Positions 1 to 12,760 are shown, numbered from the stretch's first letter. The stretch is 64,000 bases of DNA from Ahaetulla prasina (GCF_028640845.1 NC_080540.1:160168438-160232437), one strand, 5' to 3'. A program made the numbers and translations. Notes: generated by a model not told the origin, from the letters alone.

Positions 1-29
1 CATGTCTGTGGAAGAGGCAGATCTTCCAG

Positions 30-325
30 AGAGGACGCACAGATACATCTGAGTTGACACAAACAAAAATAAGTTATTTTCAAGAGATTACATATGGCAG
101 GACAAGAAGCAATGGGTGGAAATTAATCAAGGCGAGAACAAACCTAGAACTAAGGAAAAATTTCCTGACAGTGAGAACAATTAATCAGAGGAACAACTTG
201 CCTTCAGAGGTTATCTGAACACCTCAGGATTTTAAGAAGGGATGGGACAGCCATTTGAAATAGTAGGGGGTTGGACTAGAAGACCTTCAAGGATCCTTCC
301 AACTCTGTTATTCTGTTATTAAGTA
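30..325 (+). repeat. CR1 LINE 3' end
   Basis: The stretch holds the end of the CR1 reverse-transcriptase ORF (translating to RNNLPSEVI-like text after a string of damaged codons) and the typical tail, ggttggactagaagacctt, then ccttccaactctgttattct repeats. It matches the CR1 tails at 40765 and 41165 in the opposite orientation. Nothing else is recognised before the first AVIL exon except the hAT-like element at 1210; 330-1200 shows no feature. Confidence 0.7.
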
Positions 326-1209
326 ACTTATTGAATGCCTGGGAAAAATACAGGAAAGGAATAAACTCAGAGATTCCCCTTCTTGCCTATGAATGTCTGT
401 GTTGAGGAAGATACTAAAGAAATAGAAAGACAATGATTTGTTCAGATTGAAAGATTTTATTATGAACAGGACAGCATTAAAGATTTTTGAGTCTTTTGCT
501 ATCCACACTTTCACTGATTTCAATACCTTCAGATAAACAGCTCAGCAACAAAGAATTAGGGAAACAAAAGGGAATTTTGAGAATCCGAAAAATCTTCTAA
601 TTCATAATATTCAACATTTGTTAAGCACAGTGAAATATAGTAAGAGACGTCTCAGAATCTGAACAAGTCAAAGATGATATGATTAAATGGATGGAAAAGT
701 TGAATATGCTAATAGAGATGGAGCAGTGGGAACAGAAAAAGTATTACATTTACTCCAACTATTCCAGTTACAGTTATTAAAATTAGCAGTTCTCTTTCCC
801 TGAAATGTTGGGAATGCAATAAACAGACTGGATCCTTCTTCCATATGTGGTGAAAATATTGCATAATTCCAATCACATTGGAAAATCATTACAGAAAAAA
901 TTTGAAAAGTCATAATATCATTCCATCCTGAAATATTTGTTATTAAGTTTTGATTGACTATCTGCCATCAAGCCAATGTTGATCCTTTAGTTACTACACA
1001 GATTTTCCCTAGAATAACCTAACCTGGTCCTTCAAGTCTTCCAGTGATTTGCATGATAAATGAAAATTATTCAGCCAAACAAAACTGCAGATCATCTTAA
1101 TAATAAAAGTCTAATTTACATGGTATCTTTCAGATGTTTCAACCTACAACTCCCAGAATCCTTTGCCATTAGCTGTGCTGATGGAAATTGGTCAAAAACC
1201 ACATGGAGG

Positions 1210-1430
1210 CAGGGGTGAAATCCAGCAGGTTCTGACAGGTTTTGGAGAACCGGTAGCAGAAATGTTGAGTAGTTTGGAGAACTGGCAAATACCGCCTCTG
1301 GCTGGCCCCAGAGTGGGGTGGGAATGGATATTTTGCAGTATCCTTCCCCTGCCATGCCCACCAAGCCATACCATCCCCACCAAGCCGCGCCCACAGAACC
1401 GGTAGTAAAAAAAATTGGATTTCTCCCCTG
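1210..1430. mobile_element. hAT-like miniature element, family A
   Basis: It begins CAGGGGTGAAATCC and ends TTGGATTTCTCCCCTG, imperfect terminal inverted repeats. Flanks are catggagg and tctggagg, a decayed 8-bp target duplication. The interior has repeated gaaccggtag and agttcggagaac motifs shared by all family A copies. It carries no coding capacity. It lies 80 bp upstream of an AVIL exon. Confidence 0.7.
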
Positions 1431-1510
1431 TCTGGAGGATACATTTTGCATTACCAATTTGGTTTGCAGAAAAGTTGGTTTGTTCTGCCTTTTTGTCACA
1501 TTCTCTGCAG

Positions 1511-4500
1511 GGCGGGACATCCAGGAAAGACGGAAATGAATTGGAACCCCCTGTGAGGCTCTTCCAGATCCGTGGAATAGAGATTTTCAACAGAAAAGCA
1601 GTGGAGGTGCCGGCTTCTGCTGCCTCTCTCAATTCCAATGATGTCTTCTTGCTTAAGACACAGGGAGACCATTTCCTATGGTATGGCAAGGTGAGACCAA
1701 GAGCTTTAGGAGCTGGAGAAAATGTCTATATCAGAGGTGGGTTTCAGCAGGTTCTGACCAGTTCTGGAGAACCGGTAAGGGAAGTTTTGAGTAGTTCGGA
1801 GAACCGGTAGTAAAAATCCTGACTGGCCCCGCCCCCATCTGTTCTCTGCCTCCCAAGTCCCAGCTGATCGGGAAGAAATGGGGATTTTGCAGTAACCTTC
1901 CCCTGGAGTGGGGTGGGAACGGAGATTTTACAGTATCCTTCCCCTGCCACGCCCATCAAGCCATGCCACGCCCACCAAGCCACAGCCACAGAACCAGTAG
2001 TAAAAATTTTTAAAATCCACCACTGGTCTACATTAGCTTTCCATTAACTTCCAAGTTAATGGCCTTCATTTTTCTATTTTACATCAGAAAGAATGGTATG
2101 CATTCATACATGCACAATGAAAATAAAATGATTATTTGGCACGCAGACTCTAGGCTTTTAGGGAAGAGGGAGAATTCATAGATATCTTATTTAAGAAAGT
2201 TTGAGGAGAGATGAAAGTGGATAGTATTTCTACCCAATGGCTCTACTTCTCTGTGGTTTTTCTCCCACTTCTGTGGTTTTCATGCCAGGGTTCTAGTGGA
2301 GATGAACGAGAAATGGCTAAGGAGCTGGCTGCTATTATCTGTGATGGACTTCAAGAAACTGTGGCTGAGGGACAAGAACCGGCTGAATTTTGGGAGTTGC
2401 TCGGAGGCAAAGCCCCTTATTCAAGTGATAAAAAGTAATGACTGCTATTAATTTTTTTTGTCTTTTAATGACCCCGTAATCCCTTGGAGCTGAGTGTTTA
2501 CTGGCCAGATGCCCTTCCTGTCACCAATGCAGAGTTCGTAGCAGATATTTTCACATTCTGCCCAGGGGTGAAATGCTCCTGGATCGGATCAGATCGTGCG
2601 AACTGGTAGCGATCGTGACTAGTAGTTTGGCGATCCTGGTAACGATGGTGGAGCAAAGCTCCGCCCATCTGCCTGGGTGTCATTAGGTAAAGGTAAAGGT
2701 TCCCCTCGCAGATACGTGCTAGTCGTTGCCAACTCTAGGGGGCTCATCTCCGTTTCAAAGCCGAAGAGCCAGTGCTGTCCGAAGACGTCTCTGTGGTCAT
2801 GTGGCCAGCGTGACTCAACACCAAAGGTGCACGGAACGCTGTTACCTTCCCACCAAAGGTGGTCCCTATTTTTTCTACTTGCATTTTTACGTGCTTTCGA
2901 AACTGCTAGGTTGGCAGAAGCTGGGACAAGTAACGGGAGCTCACCCCATTATACAGCAGCACTAGGGATTCGAACCGCCGAACTGCCGACCTTTCGATCG
3001 ACAAGCTCAGCTGTCTTAGCCCCTGAGCCACCGTTCCCCCCGGGTGTCATTACTTCCTGATTTTAACCAGGAAGTAATGTGTTTTTTACCTTCTGTTCAT
3101 GCACAGAAGGTCTGCATGTGCATGTGACACGCACGCGAGTGGCGCGTGTACTTCCGAACTGGTAAAGGAAGGTAAGTAGATTTCACCCCTGTAACTGCCA
3201 CTACCTAGGATTGAACTCACAGCCTCCTGATTGTGAGGTGAGAGCTCCACCTCTAGGCCACTGCAACACTCTAATGACTTTTATCTCAATCATTAATATT
3301 TTGGCCTTCTTCACAATGTTCACTAAGCCTAGTGTGAAATCTTCCAAAAAGGCCATTTTTTTTATATAGGGTCTTTAACTGGGCCTTTAACTCATAAGAT
3401 GAAATTATTTCTACAGCTACTAGTTATTACTGTATAATTTTTTGAGTTAAATGTTTATGTTTGATGTTTGAATTTGTGCATTTGTACACTAACTCAAATA
3501 TTTAAGTGTATTTTACTGGGAGCCTTGTCACGTTGATTTTAAGGATTTGGTAGCACTTTTGAAGGATAAATGCTCAAAGAAAAGCAAGAACTCCAGACAT
3601 TCTTGTGGATGCTTCCAAGGTTCATCATTTACTTGGTAGAGTTGGGTGGATCTGCAGGGACAGTTTAGCAACCTCAGTGGTTGCCCATCTTGAAGGATCT
3701 AAGTCACCTAATCCATCTTTGTTTTATAGACTGCAGCAAGAGATCCCTGATCATCCTCCACGGCTTTTTGAATGCTCCAACAAAACTGGACGTTTTGTGG
3801 TCATTGAGATCACTGACTTTACTCAAGATGATCTGAGTGAAAGTGATGTTATGTTGCTGGATACTTGGGACCAGGTGATATTTGGGAGCAGGGAAACCTC
3901 CTTCTTTTCAACTTCTAACATTTTTTAGATGTGCATATCTCTGATTCCTTCATGTTTTAATCTTGCTTATTAGAAACTTAAAGGCAGTCTTTGACACTTT
4001 AGTTCCTTTTAGCTTTGGAGGGTTGTGTATTATATTCTAAGATACCTGAAAGATAGATGATAGATAGAAGATAGATACATGGATGCATAAATAGTTTAGA
4101 GGTTGAGGTGAAAATTTAGCTACCCATGTTTTCATGAAAATAAGCAGGGTCTTATTTTCTTTTGACCCCCAAAATAAGCGCTTGGCCTTATTTTTGGGGA
4201 GGTCTTATTGTTTTTGAGGTGCAGGAGGCGATGAGCGTGGTGACCTCATGCAGCCGCTCGTCAACTGTTCACTCCTCAGGCTGTGCATGCTCTTCTAGCC
4301 ATGCTGAACTCTGCACCATGCTGTCAGCCCAGCCATGCGGCTGCGACTAGATGTCCCGTCGCCGCTGTCGCCTCTCTGTTCTTCGCTAATGGCTTTTGTG
4401 GCGGCCATTAGCATGACAGAAGGGGCGCAGTGGCTAGGGTTGTAGGAGCGGCCGTTAGGTAAGGGCGTGTGAGGTGCATGGGGCATGTTCCGCCCCTCCC

Positions 4501-4835
4501 TTCCCCCCTTCCGGCCTCGCTTCATCTCGTGGTGTTTGCGTGGCAAGCAACCAGAGGAAATGGCGGAGACCGGCTGTGCATGCCTTTAAATATTTTCAGG
4601 GAAGGCTTATTTTTTGGGGAGGGCTTATTTTATCACATGCACTCAAAAGCCTGATTGGGCTTATTATCCAGGGAGGTCTTATTTTCAGGGAAACAGGGTA
4701 AAAGCAGAAAAGCAAAATTATGAACTCCAATGTTCAAATATTCCCATCTAGAGCATGCAGTGTGCTTCACTGCACTGAAGCTACATGCGAGGGGCTTTGT
4801 AATGTACCTCTGTTTAACTAAAAGATCATGTCACA

Positions 4836-4901
<66 letters not shown>

Positions 4902-7900
4902 CATTTATATCCCGCCCTTCTCCGAAGACTCAGGGCGGCTTACATTGTATTAAGCAATATTGATGCCTACAAGCTTGGATGGACTTGAGGGGACTCACAA
5001 AATTATGGAGGATAAGGCCTTTAATGAATATTAGTGTTAAGGACTGAGTACAACCTTGAATAGCAGACAGCCTCAGTTCTCAAATGCCAGCTATTTAGAA
5101 GGGGATGGAAAGGGAGGTGGGTTAGCCTGACCGAGAATCAGCCTTATGCTCAAAATGTTATGCTTCTAAGGTAACAAAAACAGCTTTTCTGACATAGGTG
5201 TCATGAAGGACAAACACGATATACAATGAAAATAGCCATAGCATATTACATTTCTAGGTAACTGCGTTAATATATCCATGACTGACTAGGGCAGGGTGTA
5301 GCTGTCACTGTTTTTTTGTGCTTCTAAAGTTTTACAAGACCAACTGATAGATTCTAAGAAGGAAGTTGGACTCTTTATACAGATAGTCCTTGACTTACAA
5401 CCGTTCATTTAGTGACGGCACTGATTAAAGTGACTTATGACCAGTTTTCACACTTAGAATCCCCACGATCACGTGATCAAAATGCAGACACTTGGCAACC
5501 GACTCATATTGGTAATGATGGCAGTGTCCCCGGGTCACTTGATCCCCTTTTGCGGCCTTCTGACAAGCAAAGTCAGTGAGGAAGCCAAGTTCACTTAATA
5601 ACCGTGCAACTAATTTAACAACTACAGTGAGTCACTTAACAACCGTGGCAAGAAAGGTGGGGTAAAAATGGGGTAAAACTCACTTAACCACTGTCTCGCT
5701 TAGAAACAGAAATTTTGGACTGAATTGTGGTCGTAAGTCGAGGACTACCTGTAGTGTGGCATAGCATGGACATTTCTACTGCATTCAGTCAATGGAAACC
5801 ATGTTTTGAACTATGTGGTAGGGCAAAGACCGTCCCTGCTTGCGATTCTTTAAAGCCTCCATATCTTTCCTTATAGCTGCCCTCAGCATCTGCCACATGA
5901 TTTTATTTTTATATGACACCCATCTCATTTCAGGGAGTGAGTGAATGAATGATTCAGGGAGGAAAAAAAAATTTTTTTTCCAGAGAATTGTGCTAGGCTT
6001 GTATCTCCACATCTCCACACAACTGCTTCTTTGGAAATGAACTATGGCCCTGCTCCCTAAGTTTAAGAGAAGGTCAACATAACCTTTCACAAGAGTTCAC
6101 AACTGATGGCCCTTCAGCTAACTTGGGACAGCTGACTGGAAAAATATTAAACTTGGGGAAAGTATTTTTATTGACTGTGAATGAGGAAGTTGTGGTCCCT
6201 TCAGATTTTCCTGCAATCTCAGCATATGGTAGCTAGGCAGATGTAGGATTTAAGTGTGAATGAGGTAGGGAAGGGAGCATGTGGTGGGTTGTTCCTGGTC
6301 CGGTCCGGTTCTATAGAACCAGTAGTAAAACCGGTGGGAAGCTCCGCCCACCCACCCTGACATCATGGGTGATCTGCGCATACACTCCCATTGCGAACTG
6401 GTAAGTGGATCCCACCTCTGGAAGGGAGGGGGAAAAAAATAGCCTGAAATCTTTTGATGTATGTGAGTTCAGCAAACACTCATTCAGTTGTGCTATTTTT
6501 CCAAAGGGTTACTTAGAGATTTATCTCAATGTTTCAACAAACACCAGGGAATTTTAACAGAATTGGTAATCGATAAGATACTAGGAATTGGTCTCATATG
6601 TAATCTGTAACCAACCTATATAATCAACCTGTATTCCCCTCATCAGTTCCCAATTTAAATGCTGTTTTAGTGTACCCATCTATGTATTTGCTGATGTGAG
6701 CTAACTATTGTGCCTTTTAATAAAATGTATTAGTGAGAAGAGATGTTAGAATTAGAAGAGATTCTTCTAATTTTTTTTTACTACAATAGACTATTGTAAA
6801 GTCTTCCTACAGGACTGGTCCTAAAACTTAACAGGCTTTAAAACTCACGTCTAGTTAGAGTCTTGTTTCAGCAGAAGAGTTCCTAACTCTCACCATTTCC
6901 AAGCTAAAAGTGTGGTCTTTCACTCAAGTTACTTGAAAACTGCTGCTCTTCTCCCCTTTCCCCCTCCTCAGGTGTTCATGTGGGTTGGCAAAGAAGCCAA
7001 TGAGGTTGAGAAGAAGGAGGCATTGACAACTGCTCAGGAATATCTGCAAACCCATCCTAGTGGGAGGGAGGTTGATACTCCCATCCTAGTGATTAAGCAA
7101 GGTTTTGAACCACCCAACTTCACTGGCTGGTTCCTGGCTTGGGATCCTAACAAATGGAGCGTAAGTGAAAACTATAGCATATCTAAAACACACTGTGTCT
7201 TATTTTTGAGGATTATTACCTCAGCCCTGGAATATTTAATTAGAAGCCCATCAGCATATGACTTTTTAAAATGAATAAAGTACATATTTTGTGTATTTGG
7301 ACATTTAGTTTAATAAATATTTATTTATCTATTTATTTATCATATTTAAGAACCACCCATCTCCCTCAGAGTATTATTAGTACCATATTAAGAATAGAAT
7401 AGAATAGGATAGGATAGGATAGGATAGGATAGGATAGGATAGGATAGGATAGGATAGGATAGGATAGAATAGAATAGAATTTTTTGTTGGCCAAGTGTGA
7501 TTGGACACACAAGGAATTTGTCTTGATACATACAGTATGCTCTCAGTGTACATAAAAGAAAAGATACGTTCATCAAGAATCATAAGGTACAACACTTAAT
7601 GATAGTCATGGGGTACAAATAAGCAATCAGGAAACAATATCACTATAAATCGTAAGGATACAAGCGAGAAAGTTACAGTCATACAGTCATAAGTGGAAGG
7701 AGATGAGTGATGGGAATGATGAGAAGATTAATAATAGTGCAGATTTAGTTTGACAGTGTTGAAGGAATTATTTGTTTAGCAAAGTGATGGCGTTCGGGGA
7801 AAAACTGTCCTTGTGTCTAGTTGTTCAGGTGTGCAGTGCTCTATACCTATATAAACCATAGCAAATTTTGTTTGGTGAACATAGAATTTCTCCATTTAAT

Positions 7901-10900
7901 GTTGAAAAATAATTTATTCCAAACCTAATACAACATTTGATAGCTATATTGAACATTCCAAGGGTGAATATACTTCTTATCATTCCAATATAATACTCTT
8001 GTAATAAGGTACTTGCCAAGGCAGCAGACATTCCTCCTTCCCATTCTTTTCAATGGGAGGAAGGGCATTTAAAGCACCTCTCGAACCGGTGTGGTATGAC
8101 CAGGGTGCAGTGCAGATTGGTAGACAGATTTTCTCAACTTCCCAGTTTACAGTTGAGAGTGACTCTCCTCCGTGTGTACATCACAAGTTTACAGTTCCCA
8201 GCACGCATATTTAATGGTGAAATAAACTCTCTTAAGTGATGGGCTTTTGTGCTTTTTGCAGGAAGGGAAGACATACGAGCAGCTGAAGAAGGAACTCAGA
8301 GATGCCAATGATGTTATCAGAATCGCAGGTGTAAGTGAGTTTGCTTATACTGGGAGAACCGCTGCCTATGGTTAAGCAATTGGTGGGAAAAGAAATTAGA
8401 AGCTGCTGTATTTCAGTCGTATCCAGTCAGTGATCCTATGAGCCCAGAAGTAGAAAAGTAGTGGTCCTTCAGATGTTGCTAAGCCCTTTTGGTGCCCAAA
8501 AGATACCAGGCATTATACCGAAGGAACATATGTGATCCGAGTTGATACATTCCTGTATTTTCCATAGTAGCTCTCCATGGCCTTGGATAGAGAGGCTTTC
8601 TCAGAAACTGCTTCCCAAGATCCTTCAAACAGGAAATACTGGAAACTGAAAACATGATTTGCCTATGAGCTCCGGTCACATTACATACTCCATCCTGCAG
8701 CCTTATAAATCAATGTAGCACACTGGGCTCGTGCGCTTCTATTCACCTTCCTCTACCCATCTCCTCTTAGCTTTTTCAGTACCTCAGTGGAGAAGACTTT
8801 GGATTGATGACATGTTTTTGAGTTTCCTGGGCAGAAGCTTGTGTGCTGCTCAAAGATGGTGGCAGTGATAGAATAATGTAAACCTCCTGTTAAGACCAAA
8901 GGATCTATTTTCAGGGAAGGGTTTTCATAACATCCCACATCAGTGACGGCAAACCTTATAGAGACCCAGTGCCCAAACTGCAACCCAAAACCCCTCTTAT
9001 TTATTGCAAAGTGCCAACATGGCAATTTAACCTGAATAATGAGGTTTTACTACCTAAAACAATGATAAACGAGGCAGAGTTCAGCTAATTGTTCTAAGAA
9101 AAATATGATAAATGCACTTTCATGCCCCTTCATTTTTTTCCTGCTTTTGAAATATTTTGAAAACTTGTGTAATATCATTTCTCTCTTTCCCTCCCTCCCT
9201 CCCTCCCTCCCTCCCTCTCTCTCTCCCTCCTGCGGGAGAAATGTGATGGGCTAGGGCAGTGATGGCTAACCTTTTTGCTGTCGCGTGCCAAAAGTGGGGC
9301 AAGTCCGGGGGGGGGGGTACCGCATGTGCGTGCCCACACCCATAATTCAATGCACCCCACCCCCTGCGCATGCGCGTATGGCCCCCCACGCTCCCCCTAC
9401 TTTTGGCACACAATGGCACGATGGGCCAAGTAGGTCCATTTTTCACTCTCCCCAGGCTCCAGACGCTTTCTAGGAGCCTGGGGAGGGTGAAAACAGCCTT
9501 CCCCCCTTCCAGAGGCTGTTTCCTGACTTCTGATGGGCCCGGAAGGCTCGAAAATCAGCTGGCCGGTGCACGCATGCCTGCTGGAATTGAGCTAGGGCAC
9601 CGCTCGTGTGCCCACAGATATGGTTCCGCGTGCCACCTGTGGTACGCATGCCATAGGTTCGCCATCATGGGGCTAGGGCAACCGTGCGCATGCCCATAGA
9701 GAGGGCTCTGAGTGCCACCTCTGGCACGCGTGACATAGGTTCGCCACCACTGTCCTACATAGTTCATTGTTATTTTCCCCCCCAAACACCTTTACTGGGG
9801 ACCAGCTGCTCTGCCTAATCTCTGCATCAGGCACAACTTGTCCCCAATCAGCAGGAGAAAACATTGCATACCTAAAACGCTGAGAGAACACGGGGTAGAA
9901 AAGGTAATTCTTACTCTTTAAATTAAGCTGTTTGGTATTTAACGATGAGATATGACTAAATCTTTGCCAAAGAGAGCACCAGCAAACATCAGGCTAGAAG
10001 AGGGATGGGGAATCTGTGACCCTCCATCTGTTTACCTACAATTTCCAGCCTCATTTACCATTGATTGTTATCTAGGGTTTCATCTGGAGAGGCCACAGGT
10101 GTCATTTCCCTGCTATGGAATGTCCTGCCAAAAACCTCTAGATCCATGATGGCGAACCTATGGCACACCTGCCACAGGTGGCATGCAGAGCCCTCTCTGC
10201 AGGCAGACGAGCCGTCGCCCCATCTCAGCTTCGTCGTGCATGTGTGCGTGCCTCTCACTGGCAAGCTTGTTTTTGGGTCTCTGCGTGGGGGTTGGGGCAC
10301 ATGCGGGAGACATGTGCACATGCACAAGGGGTAGGGCACACCCATGGGGGTTGCGCACATATGCATGGGGTTGCATGTGGGGGTCATGTCCGGGGAGCGG
10401 GAACATGCGGGGTGGTGTTGGTGTTGTGCGTGCATTGCATTATGGGTGTGCGCTTTTGGCACTTGGTGCCGAAAAAGTTAGCCATCACTGCTCTAGATGT
10501 TTTGGAAAACCATTCTAGCAGGGAAATCTGCGGGTTTTAGTTCCCCTTCTTTTGAGGATATGAGGTCCAGGAGATAAAAATTTTCAGCAAGCTTTTAAGG
10601 ATTTGTTCTGCTCTGTTTAGGATGACCGACTTGAGACCCTGAGTAGCAGCAAGAGTGCAATCTATTCTCTAGAAGTTCTGCTCTCCAGCTTGGAGGACTT
10701 ACCCAAAGATGTGGATCCTGCTAAGAAGGAGGTGAGTCCTATCGAGCATTTGCCATGGGTGAAATCTAGCAGGTTCTGACAAGTTCTGGAGAACCGGTAG
10801 CGGAAATTCTGAGTAATTCAGAGAACCGGCAAATATCACCTCTGGCTGGCCCCAGAGTGGGGTGGGAATGGAGATTTTGCAATACCCTTCCCAGGATGGG

Positions 10901-12338
10901 GAGGGAATGGAGATTTTGCAGTATCCTTTCCTTGCCACACCCATCAAGCCACACCACGCCCACAAGCTACGCCCACAGAACTGGTAGTAAAAAAAAAAAT
11001 TGGATTTTACCACTGCCATGGGCTGAGAAAAGTAACCAGACTTACCCTCATAGATTCCATAAAGACATGCCTGTTGTTTTAAAACTGAGAGGCAGGATTG
11101 ATCATTTTAGACTTGCAGGTAGTATATTCCTAATTCCCATGGCTGCACAAATCAGCTCTAAATATTTTGGATTATACCTGGTAACATGCCAGGCTTCTGA
11201 AATCATAAACAGAGATAAACCTGGACTTAAAACACACGCCCTCCCCCAAATAGGGATTTCAGAAGCTTGAATTGCAACTCAGTGCCAAGTATATCTCCCC
11301 AGTTCTCATTCATCTACAAAATTAGCATATCAGGAAGGATTCTAGCCCTAACTCTCTCATTGAAGGCTAATTTTTCCCTCTTATATAGTCAGCCTGCAGT
11401 TAAATAACTAGGACAGCACCTGTTAATTCTTTTATCATTACCTCCAGGGATGAAGTGCTCCCAGTTCAGACCGGATCAGCTGATCCGGTAGCAATGGCAG
11501 CGGGTGGTTCGGAGAACCGATAGCAAAAATCCCTGTCCCCCTCCCACGCCCACCCAATCACCCGGTCACCCACTTGCCACTTCTTTCAGGCTCGCTCGTT
11601 TTTCACGCCCGAATGGTAGGAATAGGTTCTAAAAAATTATTTTAAAAGGTTAAAAAAAAGAGACTCTGACGATCACAGCTGAGCCGCGCGATTGTCAAAG
11701 CCTTTTCTTTTTACTTTTTAAAGCATTTTTTTACAACCTATTCGGCCGAATTTGGCACGTAGCGCACATACTCAGCCAGCAAACCGGTAGTAAACTGGTT
11801 CAGATTTCGCCACTGCCTCAATCCATTTTTTAGTCCTTTGCCAAAGATTTCTCATGATAACCATATTCTAAACCAGGGGTCTCCAACCTTGGCAACTTTA
11901 AGACTTGTGGACTTCAACTCTCAGAGTTCCTCAGCCAAGTTGCTAAGGTTGGAGACCCCTGTTCTAAACAGCATCAAGCTATGTTTTTGATTGCATAACG
12001 TTCAGTGTGGTAAGCCCTTTACGTTTCAATAGAATATAGACTATCCAGTGTGGTTTCTTCCTGTAATTAAAATAATTGCTCAAAAGCAATTGGCATGATT
12101 AATTTAGTCTGGTGGGATCTGTAGAGCTAATTTTAACCGAATTGGGAGAAATCCCATTGTTTCTACACTCTGCTTCAGCCTCATCCTTCTTACTCATCCG
12201 TTGTTATTTTCCCCCCATCCATAGAATTTCCTGTCAGATGATGATTTTATGAGAGTCTTTGGAATCCCCCGGGAAAAGTTTGCTACCCTTCCTACTTGGA
12301 AGCAACTTCACATGAAAAAAGAAAGGGGTCTTTTCTGA
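1511..12338 (+). CDS. AVIL: Advillin, C-terminal part (seven exons; 5' end outside window)
   Basis: Advillin is a calcium-regulated actin-binding protein of the gelsolin/villin family, best known from sensory neurons; its C-terminal headpiece binds F-actin. Coding exons read 1511-1690, 2289-2434, 3730-3874, 6972-7160, 8262-8330, 10621-10731 and 12225-12338, all bounded by AG/GT, with phases that join cleanly into 317 residues plus TGA. The first exon starts GGTSRK and holds [12 protein letters not shown]; the second holds [14 protein letters not shown]; the third [14 protein letters not shown] and VMLLDTWDQ; the fourth the [15 protein letters not shown] and GWFLAWDP segments typical of gelsolin repeats 5 and 6. 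The last exon is the headpiece, with the core tryptophan (TWKQL) and the terminal KKERGLF. Human AVIL has about 819 residues, so roughly the last 40% is here. The next upstream exon was not found in 1-1510. Villin itself is the main alternative; the neighbours TSFM and EEF1AKMT3 and the sequence favour advillin. Confidence 0.93.
1732..2025. mobile_element. hAT-like miniature element, family A, in AVIL intron
   Basis: It runs from CAGAGGTGGGTTTC to AAATCCACCACTG, with 8-bp flanks gtctatat / gtctacat (7 of 8 identical). Interior motifs are those of the other family A copies. It fills about half of the intron between the first two AVIL exons in the window. Confidence 0.75.
2563..3191. mobile_element. 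hAT-like element, family A, interrupted by a SINE
   Basis: Ends are CAGGGGTGAAATG and GATTTCACCCCTG. The interior is split by a Sauria-type SINE (2686-3041), leaving about 270 bases of element. Flanks attctgcc / taactgcc are a decayed duplication. It lies in an AVIL intron. Confidence 0.7.
2686..3041 (-). mobile_element. Sauria-type tRNA-derived SINE
   Basis: Read on the minus strand it has a tRNA-like head with box A (ctcaggggctaagac) and box B (ggttcgaatccc), a conserved body and a tail of ACCTTT repeats. It is flanked by a perfect 11-bp target duplication, gggtgtcatta (2675-2685 and 3042-3052), created inside the hAT-like element. Sauria SINEs are reported to be mobilised by BovB LINEs, and one is present at 50050. 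Confidence 0.85.
4128..4702. mobile_element. TA-flanked inverted-repeat element with CpG-rich core
   Basis: The left end reads TACCCATGTTTTCATGAAAA and the right end TTTCAGGGAAACAGGGTA, imperfect inverted repeats next to TA, with further aaataag / cttattt motifs repeated inside both arms. The middle (about 4200-4560) is GC-rich. TA flanks suggest Tc1/mariner-type insertion. Short reading frames inside have no recognisable product. It lies in an AVIL intron. Confidence 0.55.
4839..4899. repeat. (AT)n microsatellite
   Basis: About 30 uninterrupted AT dinucleotides, directly followed by a SINE remnant (gcatttatatcccgccc..., 4900-4975) that resembles the 3' end of the second SINE family in this window. 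Confidence 0.95.
5380..5753. mobile_element. TA-type inverted-repeat element (family M)
   Basis: It starts ACAGATAGTCCTTGACTTAC and ends GTAAGTCGAGGACTACCTGTA, clear terminal inverted repeats. The interior keeps the family pattern cttatgacc ... tgatcccctttt ... acttaacaaccg. No reading frame is present. Many copies occur in the window, two of which were targets for later insertions. A Tc1/mariner-type origin is inferred from the TA-rich ends. Confidence 0.7.
6278..6420. mobile_element. Short hAT-like element with perfect 8-bp duplication
   Basis: It runs from CATGTGGTGGG to CCCACCTCTG and is flanked on both sides by gaagggag, a perfect 8-bp duplication (6270-6277 and 6421-6428). It contains ggttctatagaaccagtagt like family A. 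It lies about 550 bp before the fourth AVIL exon. Confidence 0.7.
7385..7860 (-). repeat. CR1-L3-type snake LINE 3' end with AGGAT/AATAG array
   Basis: On the minus strand a non-coding LINE 3' end (from around ...gcactgcacacc down to ccacacttggccaac) runs into a pentanucleotide array of AGGAT and AATAG units (about 7391-7480). The same sequence with a similar array occurs at 17866 and 33437. Seeding of such microsatellites by CR1-L3 insertion is reported for snakes. Confidence 0.75.
9257..9670. mobile_element. hAT-like element, family B
   Basis: Starts CAGTGATGGCTAACC and ends GGTTCGCCATCATGG, flanked by a perfect 8-bp duplication ggctaggg (9249-9256 and 9671-9678). The body is GC-rich with gcacgcg-type repeats. 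The bases after it (9679-9750) end ggttcgccaccactg and look like the 3' part of a second copy. A CTCC microsatellite (about 9179-9235) precedes it. Confidence 0.7.
10144..10490. mobile_element. hAT-like element, family B
   Basis: Starts CCATGATGGCGAACC and ends AGTTAGCCATCACTG, flanked by perfect 8-bp ctctagat (10136-10143 and 10491-10498). The GC-rich interior has long spurious frames on both strands but nothing recognisable. It sits 130 bp upstream of an AVIL exon. Confidence 0.8.
10753..11015. mobile_element. hAT-like miniature element, family A
   Basis: It begins CATGGGTGAAATC and ends GGATTTTACCACTG and keeps the gaaccggtag and gccccagagtggggtggg blocks of family A. It lies only 22 bp downstream of an AVIL exon donor. 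No good target duplication is visible. Confidence 0.65.
11455..11815. mobile_element. Diverged hAT-like element, family A relative
   Basis: Ends are CAGGGATGAAGTGC and CAGATTTCGCCACTG. Inside are gatccggtagc, ggttcggagaaccgatag and aaaccggtagtaaactggt, the typical family motifs, with a different middle. It lies in the last AVIL intron. Confidence 0.55.
11874..11961. mobile_element. Palindromic hAT-like element, family C
   Basis: Starts CAGGGGTCTCCAACC and ends GGTTGGAGACCCCTG; almost all of the 88 bases fold into one hairpin. It is flanked by a perfect 8-bp duplication ttctaaac (11866-11873 and 11962-11969). It lies in the last AVIL intron. Confidence 0.8.
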
Positions 12339-12760
12339 AGAAAAAGAAAATATATCATTTCTCAAACTCGAAAATGAGAACCATCTTTCTCTTGCATTCG
12401 AGAAGGAGCCAAGTCCAGAAGCAGCTTGCTTCAGGAGCTGTCTGTTTTTTTAAAGAGTGTATCCATATTGGGCCTAAGTACATTCAGAAAGTTGTTTTAA
12501 TCTATTAAGAGCTGCTGCTGTCCAGGAAGTTTATTTTCCCCGCTGTCATCTACTACCCACTCTCTAACAAGCCTTTGTTAGCAGAAAACTCACTGCTTAT
12601 GAAGTAAACTGAATGGCTGAAACTTGGCAGATACACTAGTAATTGGGGCTGTGCTTTGGGCAAATATCTACCCTATAAATAGCAGCTGGGTTGACCCCTG
12701 GAAATCCAAGCTTTTTGGCAGGGCTGCTGCTTTGAAGCATGTACCGTTTACATGACCATC

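Noticed and set aside
1..1510. Further upstream AVIL exon
   Set aside because: No frame with gelsolin-type sequence and splice borders is visible; the 5' part of the gene should lie outside the window.
1116..1689. Frames on the minus strand over the first AVIL exon and family A element
   Set aside because: Built from repeat sequence and the antisense of an AVIL exon.
4730..4963. Frame running through the (AT)n array
   Set aside because: Alternating Tyr-Ile text is a microsatellite artefact.
7391..7480. CRISPR-like array of short repeats
   Set aside because: Units are contiguous pentamers without spacers in a vertebrate genome, that is, a microsatellite.
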